Below, piece after piece: positions 60,014 to 64,000 of a stretch of DNA of 64,000 bases (the first letter of the stretch is position 1; every line of letters begins with the position of its first letter). The stretch comes from Saccharofermentans sp. (lineage in GTDB: Bacteria > Bacillota > Clostridia > Saccharofermentanales > Saccharofermentanaceae). The notes under the pieces are model-generated. The model saw nothing but the letters and a program-made list of their open reading frames with translations, did not search any database and was not told where the DNA came from. The position numbers and the translations under genes were made by a program. Location: assembly GCA_024403715.1 (NCBI GenBank), contig JAKSRJ010000006.1:19338-83337 (forward strand), written 5' to 3'.

Positions 60014-60731
60014 CAAGGCTAATCCATTGAGATGTTGAGAATAATCCCCATATTCCTCTTACCTGATCTCCACGCCAGAACTCGAGGATAAATCTCATTA
60101 CTGCATAGGAAGCCAAGTATATTCTTAGCAAATGAGAATTAATCTGTGGTTTTTTAAAAGATAACACTACAAACAAGATAGCTACTACAAATTCAAACGC
60201 CATCTCGTATGCTTGAACCGGAACGAGTGGAATAAGTGCAGGCGCCTGTGAACCTTTTGGGTAGATAACATGGATAAAAAAGCTTGTAGGAGCTCCATAA
60301 CAGCACCCCTCCAATAGGCATCCGATACGACCAAATCCCGCCAAAATCGCGATTCCTGGCACAAGAGATGGATAGTATTTTTTAATGTCTATTTTGAATA
60401 GTTTAGAAACGGCAATAGAAGTAATAATTGCTCCTATTAGTCCACCATAAAATACCATTCCACCCTGAATAAAAATGTAAACTGCTTTAAAGAAACCGAA
60501 CTCAAGAACTGCTCTTTGTATATCAGAAATACTAAGTAGTAAATATAAAAGCTTAGCACCTATACCAGCACCTACAACGCCTAACATATAAAGGAATACT
60601 GCATACTCTATATCAAGCTTAAGTTTACGAGTTCTCCAAATAATAAAAAGCAGGCCACAGATAACTCCTGTGGCCGCCATTAATCCATATGTTGGAATAT
60701 CTCTTCCTAGTATGTCAAAGGTTGAAAGCAT
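59949..60731 (-). CDS. Prolipoprotein diacylglyceryl transferase family protein
   Basis: A 260-residue protein with seven membrane helices. Lgt features: IQGGMVFYGGLIGAI, GFGRIGCLLEGCCYG (the GRxxNFxNxE-type motif in diverged form), and the C-terminal RFILEFWRGDQVRG with SQWISLV. In E. coli Lgt the essential His103 lies in FHGG; here the corresponding residue is Tyr. It may be a paralogue rather than the main Lgt. ATG 60731 overlaps the stop of the upstream gene (TAATG). Confidence 0.82.
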   Translation of the reverse strand: MLSTFDILGRDIPTYGLMAATGVICGLLFIIWRTRKLKLDIEYAVFLYMLGVVGAGIGAKLLYLLLSISDIQRAVLEFGFFKAVYIFIQGGMVFYGGLIGAIITSIAVSKLFKIDIKKYYPSLVPGIAILAGFGRIGCLLEGCCYGAPTSFFIHVIYPKGSQAPALIPLVPVQAYEMAFEFVVAILFVVLSFKKPQINSHLLRIYLASYAVMRFILEFWRGDQVRGIWGLFSTSQWISLVILVALLCYELLSTKKKLNRI

Positions 60732-61420
60732 TAATAGTATGCAGCGATACAAGCAATACAACCGATTGTTCCGATGATGGAACAAACGATAGAAATAATA
60801 GAAAGAATAAGTGCTGCAGTTCTCATTCCACCTGCATATCCCTTGTTCTTAGAAACGATAGCAAGAATCAAAGCTACTACTGCACAAATAGGACCAACGA
60901 AAGGAATAATCAATCCAGCGATTGCAAGAATCAAAGCGATAATTGCCTGTGTCTTACCTGGCTCAGCTGGAGCTGCGGAAGCTGCAGAAGAATATGTATT
61001 GTTTGCAGCCTTCTCTGGATGCATTGGAGCTGGCTTAAAATTATCAGGATCAACTGCTGGTGCAGCAGGAGCAGCAACAGGCTCTGCAGGAACAACGATT
61101 GGTGCACTGTGATCTGGCTCAACTGGCTTAAAGTCATCAGGATCAACCTCAGACTCTGTTACAAGTGGAGCAACTGGCTCTAAAATCTCTTCAACTACTG
61201 GAGCTGGCTCAGCCTCCACAGCAGGCTCAGCCTCTACAGCAGGTTCAGCTTCAACTACTGGCTCAACAGCCTCTACAACAGGAGCTACTTCTTCTACAAC
61301 TGGAGCTACTACTTCTTCAACTGCTGGAGCTGGTGTCTCCTCAACTACTGGTGCAGGAGATCCACAAGCGATACAGAACTTACCCTCGTTCTCCTGACCA
61401 CATGAACATGTCCATGCCAT
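60731..61420 (-). CDS. Zinc-ribbon / DUF4190-type membrane protein
   Basis: A 229-residue protein. An N-terminal zinc ribbon (CSCGQENEGKFCIACGSP, ~5-22), a long Glu/Val/Pro/Ala repeat region (~25-150, with AVEAEPAVEAEPA units), and two or three membrane helices at the C-terminus (~158-229; IIALILAIAGLIIPFVGPI and TAALILSIISIVCSIIG) that fit DUF4190. A VDPD(D/N)FKP motif occurs twice. Function unknown. GGGAGG precedes the ATG and a good promoter is found at 61459-61487. Confidence 0.75.
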   Translation of the reverse strand: MAWTCSCGQENEGKFCIACGSPAPVVEETPAPAVEEVVAPVVEEVAPVVEAVEPVVEAEPAVEAEPAVEAEPAPVVEEILEPVAPLVTESEVDPDDFKPVEPDHSAPIVVPAEPVAAPAAPAVDPDNFKPAPMHPEKAANNTYSSAASAAPAEPGKTQAIIALILAIAGLIIPFVGPICAVVALILAIVSKNKGYAGGMRTAALILSIISIVCSIIGTIGCIACIAAYY

Positions 61421-61458
61421 AATAATATCCTCCCTTTTATAAGGTTTTTATTGCTTGA

Positions 61459-61487
61459 ATTGTAGTATTTTAAATAGTGATAGTCAA
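61459..61487 (-). promoter_or_regulatory. Promoter of the zinc-ribbon/Lgt operon
   Basis: Minus strand TTGACT (61487-61482), 17-base spacer, TACAAT (61464-61459). RNA start near 61452, about 32 bases before the ATG. Confidence 0.72.
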
Positions 61488-61536
61488 TTTTTATAGATAT
61501 TTGCCGCATACTTCATACACATATTTAAAAATACGC

Positions 61537-61565
61537 TTGACAACCTCTATCCTCTCACATATAAT
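61537..61565 (+). promoter_or_regulatory. Consensus promoter of tRNA-Thr
   Basis: TTGACA (61537-61542), 17-base spacer, TATAAT (61560-61565): a perfect sigma-A promoter. RNA start near 61572, seven bases before the tRNA. Confidence 0.92.
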
Positions 61566-61578
61566 CATTCACGCTGAT

Positions 61579-61654
61579 GCCGCTTTAGCTCAGTTGGTAG
61601 AGCAGCTGATTTGTAATCAGCAGGTCGTGAGTTCGAGTCTCATTAGCGGCTCCA
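61579..61654 (+). tRNA. tRNA-Thr (anticodon TGT)
   Basis: 76 bases with encoded CCA. Acceptor GCCGCTT/TAGCGGC with one G-U type position, D arm GCTCAGTTGGTAGAGC, anticodon stem CTGAT/ATCAG with loop TTTGTAA (anticodon TGT), and T arm GTGAGTTCGAGTCTCAT. Confidence 0.97.
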
Positions 61655-61658
61655 AAGC

Positions 61659-61697
61659 AAAAGCCTTGAAACCAATGGTTTCGAGGCTTTTTTATTT
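61659..61697 (+). terminator. Terminator of tRNA-Thr
   Basis: Stem AAAAGCCTTGAAACC/GGTTTCGAGGCTTTT with a three-base AAT loop and one mismatch, followed by TTTATTTTTATT. It starts within five bases of the tRNA end. Confidence 0.9.
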
Positions 61698-61745
61698 TTA
61701 TTAATCATAATGATAATATGTATAAAAACGTATAAGTGGTGAATA

Positions 61746-62369
61746 ATGGCTGACTGGAATACACATTTATATTGCGCTCATAAGGCAAACGAATCACTTA
61801 AGTTTACAGGCAAAGAACTAGATTTGTTCTTATACGGAAATCTATTACCTGATGTAAATATGGGCTGGATTATTACGCCTGACATTCGCTTGATGCAAGA
61901 TGATACCCATTTTAATGGAATGGGTCAGGGATACTTTATGTCTCCTAGAAGATTTTATGCGAAGTATAAAAAAGAGATAGATTCTAGGAATCCTTTATTT
62001 CTAGGATATATGTTTCACTTATGGCTCGATGTAACTATAATGACTGACTTTGTCAGCAGACTTAAGATGTCTGATTTAGTTGATGATTATGAAACAACCA
62101 GAAGGCAGAAATGGTATGACATGGGAATATTTATCTCTAGTAAGCATTTTAGTCTCTCGACTAATAATCTAGATGATATCGTTAATGAATCTAAGCAAAT
62201 TGATGAAGTTAAAATCAGTAAAAATGACTTAATTAAGGTAAGTGAATTCATCAAAGATTTCACCTCTGATATGGAAGGTCATGAATACAAAATATATACC
62301 CAAGATGCACTCTATGAATTCTATGAGAGAACATGTCAGGACTTTATAAATTGGTGTACAAAGAGGTAA
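61746..62369 (+). CDS. Zinc-dependent phospholipase C-like protein
   Basis: A 207-residue, mainly helical protein. WNTHLYCAHKANE, LFLYGNLLPDVN, DDTHFNG and FLGYMFHLWLDVTI supply His and Asp residues in the order seen in the zinc-dependent phospholipase C/S1-P1 nuclease-like fold. No signal peptide is visible, so the usual secreted role is doubtful. It begins 92 bases after tRNA-Thr and is followed six bases later by miaA. Confidence 0.72.
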   Translation: MADWNTHLYCAHKANESLKFTGKELDLFLYGNLLPDVNMGWIITPDIRLMQDDTHFNGMGQGYFMSPRRFYAKYKKEIDSRNPLFLGYMFHLWLDVTIMTDFVSRLKMSDLVDDYETTRRQKWYDMGIFISSKHFSLSTNNLDDIVNESKQIDEVKISKNDLIKVSEFIKDFTSDMEGHEYKIYTQDALYEFYERTCQDFINWCTKR

Positions 62370-62375
62370 TAGATA

Positions 62376-63266
62376 ATGAATAAGCTTGTTGTAATTGCAG
62401 GAACAAATGCATCGGGCAAAAGCGGTATTGGCATTGAGTTGGCAAAAAAGTATTCAGCAGAAATAGTGTCTGCTGACTCACGTCAAATATATGAAGGATT
62501 AGATTTGGGATCCGGTAAAGTTACTCTAGAAGAGACACAAGGTGTTCCACACCATCTAATTGATGTTGCAAAACCTAACGACTTCTTCTCATTAACAGAT
62601 TTTCAAGATAAAGCTTATGATGCAATAGACGATATAATCGCTCGAGGCCATAATGCTTTTTTAGTTGGCGGAACAGGTCTTTACGTAAACTCTATCGTCG
62701 ATGGATTTAATATCAGAAGAGAACCCGTTGATGAAGCCTTTCGAGATGAGGTAGCTAAGAAAAGTATTAGCGAGCTTATTACTATACTCGAGGAAAAGAA
62801 TCCTGAAGTGCTTAAGACAATCGACTTGAAAAACAAGCGCAGACTCGAGCGTGCTGTTGAACGCGCACTTAAAGGAATAACTGACGAGCCTAAAAATACT
62901 CCAAGATACGAGACTTTGCTTATAGGCGTTACATGGCCTAGAGAAGTACTTTACGAGAGAATTCGCGAACGACTTGACCGCAGACTCGAGCAGGGTATGA
63001 TTGATGAAGTTGCTACCCTTAGAGCTAACGGAGCAACAGATGAATTTTTATTTACCCTAGGTCTTGAATACAGGTATATTCTCATGTACCTAAGAGGTGA
63101 TTTTTCTGACTTTGACTCATTCTACAATAAGCTATTTATGGAGATAAGACACCTAGCCAAAGAGCAGATGACTTGGTTTCGTAAGCGCAAAGATATTAAC
63201 TGGATTGATATGGAGAAAAATCCTTTTGAAGAAGCAAGTAAATTAATCGACGATTTCTACTCTTGA
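62376..63266 (+). CDS. miaA: tRNA dimethylallyltransferase
   Basis: A 296-residue enzyme that adds dimethylallyl to A37 of tRNAs reading codons that begin with U. P-loop IAGTNASGKSGIGIEL (Ala-Ser variant of GxTxxGKT), then VSADSRQIYEGLDLGSGK, HHLIDVAKPNDFFSLTDF and LVGGTGLYVNSIVDG. The tRNA-binding part has NKRRLERAVERALKG. Length is slightly shorter than the ~310 typical. RBS AAGAGGTAA just upstream. Confidence 0.95.
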   Translation: MNKLVVIAGTNASGKSGIGIELAKKYSAEIVSADSRQIYEGLDLGSGKVTLEETQGVPHHLIDVAKPNDFFSLTDFQDKAYDAIDDIIARGHNAFLVGGTGLYVNSIVDGFNIRREPVDEAFRDEVAKKSISELITILEEKNPEVLKTIDLKNKRRLERAVERALKGITDEPKNTPRYETLLIGVTWPREVLYERIRERLDRRLEQGMIDEVATLRANGATDEFLFTLGLEYRYILMYLRGDFSDFDSFYNKLFMEIRHLAKEQMTWFRKRKDINWIDMEKNPFEEASKLIDDFYS

Positions 63267-63327
63267 ATAAGCGATTTTTTGGGAGTATACACTAAGTATA
63301 GTTTGTTAAACACATCGGGGGGGAATT

Positions 63328-63732
63328 ATGCTAAAGCAATTATCTATTTTTGCAGAAAACAAACGTGGTGCTATGAATGGCATAACGAAGGTTCTAAAAG
63401 ACAATGAGATTGATATAGTTACACTCGTAACAAATGATAGCGCTGAATTTGGAATTGTACGATTGATCGTTGATAATCCAGAAAAAGCTCACAGCGTAAT
63501 GAAGGATGCTGGTTATTTATGTAGACTTGATTTGGTTACAGCAGTCGAGATGAAAGATGAATACGGTAGCTTGAATAATATATTAGACTCCATTACTAAT
63601 GCTTATCTTAATATTGACTACATTTATATTTCTTTTAATCGTGAGACTGCAGTTCCTGTCGCTATCATGAAGTCAAATGATGAAGATGACCTAGATAGTT
63701 ACTTGCTTGGTAAGGGATATATAGTTTTGTAA
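63328..63732 (+). CDS. Tandem ACT-domain protein
   Basis: A 134-residue protein made of two ACT domains (~1-68: LKQLSIFAENKRGAMNGITK; ~69-134: SLNNILDSITNAYLNIDYIY). Stand-alone tandem ACT proteins of anaerobes bind small molecules, often amino acids, and may regulate enzymes or act as sensors. No catalytic domain is attached. GGGGGGGAATT precedes the ATG. A strong terminator follows. Confidence 0.87.
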   Translation: MLKQLSIFAENKRGAMNGITKVLKDNEIDIVTLVTNDSAEFGIVRLIVDNPEKAHSVMKDAGYLCRLDLVTAVEMKDEYGSLNNILDSITNAYLNIDYIYISFNRETAVPVAIMKSNDEDDLDSYLLGKGYIVL

Positions 63733-63761
63733 TAACTAACATATCATTTACAAAAATGCAT

Positions 63762-63795
63762 TTAAAAAGGATCACTTTGATGTGATCCTTTTTAA
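63762..63795. terminator. Bidirectional terminator at the right end
   Basis: Perfect 14-bp stem TTAAAAAGGATCAC/GTGATCCTTTTTAA with a six-base loop. T-runs in both orientations serve the ACT-domain gene and the convergent DUF4214 gene. Confidence 0.9.
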
Positions 63796-63819
63796 GTAAT
63801 TAACTGATTAATTAGTCGA

Positions 63820-64000
63820 TTATCTTACAACGCCACAAGTCTCACAGATACCGCCGAACTCATTAGTTGCTGCGAACTGATTGAATACATCCTGTCTTGT
63901 TGCACCAGACTGGAGATAGTTAACCCAAGTAGAAAGTCCTGTTGTATCTGGCTCTCTACCAAGAAGTGCTCTGTAAAGTACTGTTACGAACTGAACATCA
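63820..64000 (-). CDS. DUF4214-domain protein, C-terminal fragment (runs off right edge)
   Basis: The minus strand ends with TAA at 63822-63820 and is open to base 64000. The 60 visible residues read VQFVTVLYRALLGREPDTTG, then STWVNYLQSGATRQDVFNQF and NEFGGICETCGVVR, a DUF4214 repeat. DUF4214 repeats occur in large secreted or surface-attached proteins and in some glycosyltransferases. The rest of the protein lies outside the window. Confidence 0.85.
   Translation of the reverse strand, partial: DVQFVTVLYRALLGREPDTTGLSTWVNYLQSGATRQDVFNQFAATNEFGGICETCGVVR

Noticed and set aside
1..64000. CRISPR arrays, insertion sequences, prophage or integrated elements
   Set aside because: No regularly spaced repeats, transposase, integrase or phage structural genes were seen. 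The tRNA-Arg and tRNA-Thr genes show no flanking integrase or repeated 3' end.

Overview
The window comes from a low-GC, strictly anaerobic Gram-positive bacterium, most likely one of the Clostridia (Eubacteriales; Lachnospiraceae- or Saccharofermentans-like). Supporting signs are an anaerobic class III ribonucleotide reductase, a group B-type [FeFe] hydrogenase, a two-subunit Fe-S fumarase, many lipoproteins with Pro/Thr linkers, AGGAGG-type ribosome binding sites and tRNA genes with encoded CCA. Genus is not resolvable from sequence alone. No phage, insertion sequence, CRISPR array or rRNA is visible. No gene-free stretch exceeds 300 bases; the longest are 571-857 (nrdD control region), 33197-33471 (terminator plus a large hairpin) and 15917-16170 (promoter of a binding-protein operon).

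Layout. 1-570: start of nrdD with an NrdR-controlled promoter. 858-8172: a tightly overlapping aromatic-acid operon on the minus strand (tyrA-aroB-aroA-aroC-[chorismate mutase/aroE/aroK fusion]-aroQ-SseB-like). It is preceded by what looks like a complete translation-coupled attenuator: an 18-codon reading frame with eight Tyr codons, a 13-bp antiterminator pairing and an intrinsic terminator. 8206-10938: a CarD-type regulator, then a Fur/Zur-type repressor with its operator and a ZIP metal transporter, and a patatin-like lipase. 11046-22276: two adjacent sugar-type ABC importer clusters without ATPase genes. One has a binding protein and a MalF-like permease carrying a giant extracytoplasmic insertion; the other joins MalF/MalG-like permeases to a HlyD-like adaptor, a MacB-core half permease and a lipoprotein.

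22341-33250: housekeeping and accessory genes: a divergent orphan CbiG-like protein, a 2-hydroxyacid dehydrogenase, a dihydrouridine synthase, PAP2, two CobW-family GTPases (one fused to a DUF1980-like domain, one with a His/Cys repeat), a DUF3795 protein, an SDR, a MATE pump remnant and a large fused binding protein. 33391-41443: tRNA-Arg, mfd, pth, glmU, a sugar nucleotidyltransferase, a VanY-like peptidase and maf. 41453-50173: a GT-C glycosyltransferase, a degenerate GGDEF-EAL protein, HAD phosphatase, fumarase subunits, an esterase and an LTA-synthase-like protein. 50170-55327: an antibiotic-type ABC-2 exporter with its own two-component system (like B. subtilis lnrJK-lnrLMN), with a palindrome upstream.

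55429-64000: an FMN riboswitch and riboflavin transporter, an Ala-rich coiled-coil protein, zinc ribbon plus [FeFe] hydrogenase plus flavodoxin-like genes, an Lgt-family protein, tRNA-Thr with a perfect consensus promoter, a phospholipase-like protein, miaA, an ACT-domain protein and the C-terminus of a DUF4214 protein. The most notable single observation is the tyrosine-codon attenuator upstream of tyrA. Much of the rest is ordinary core genome.
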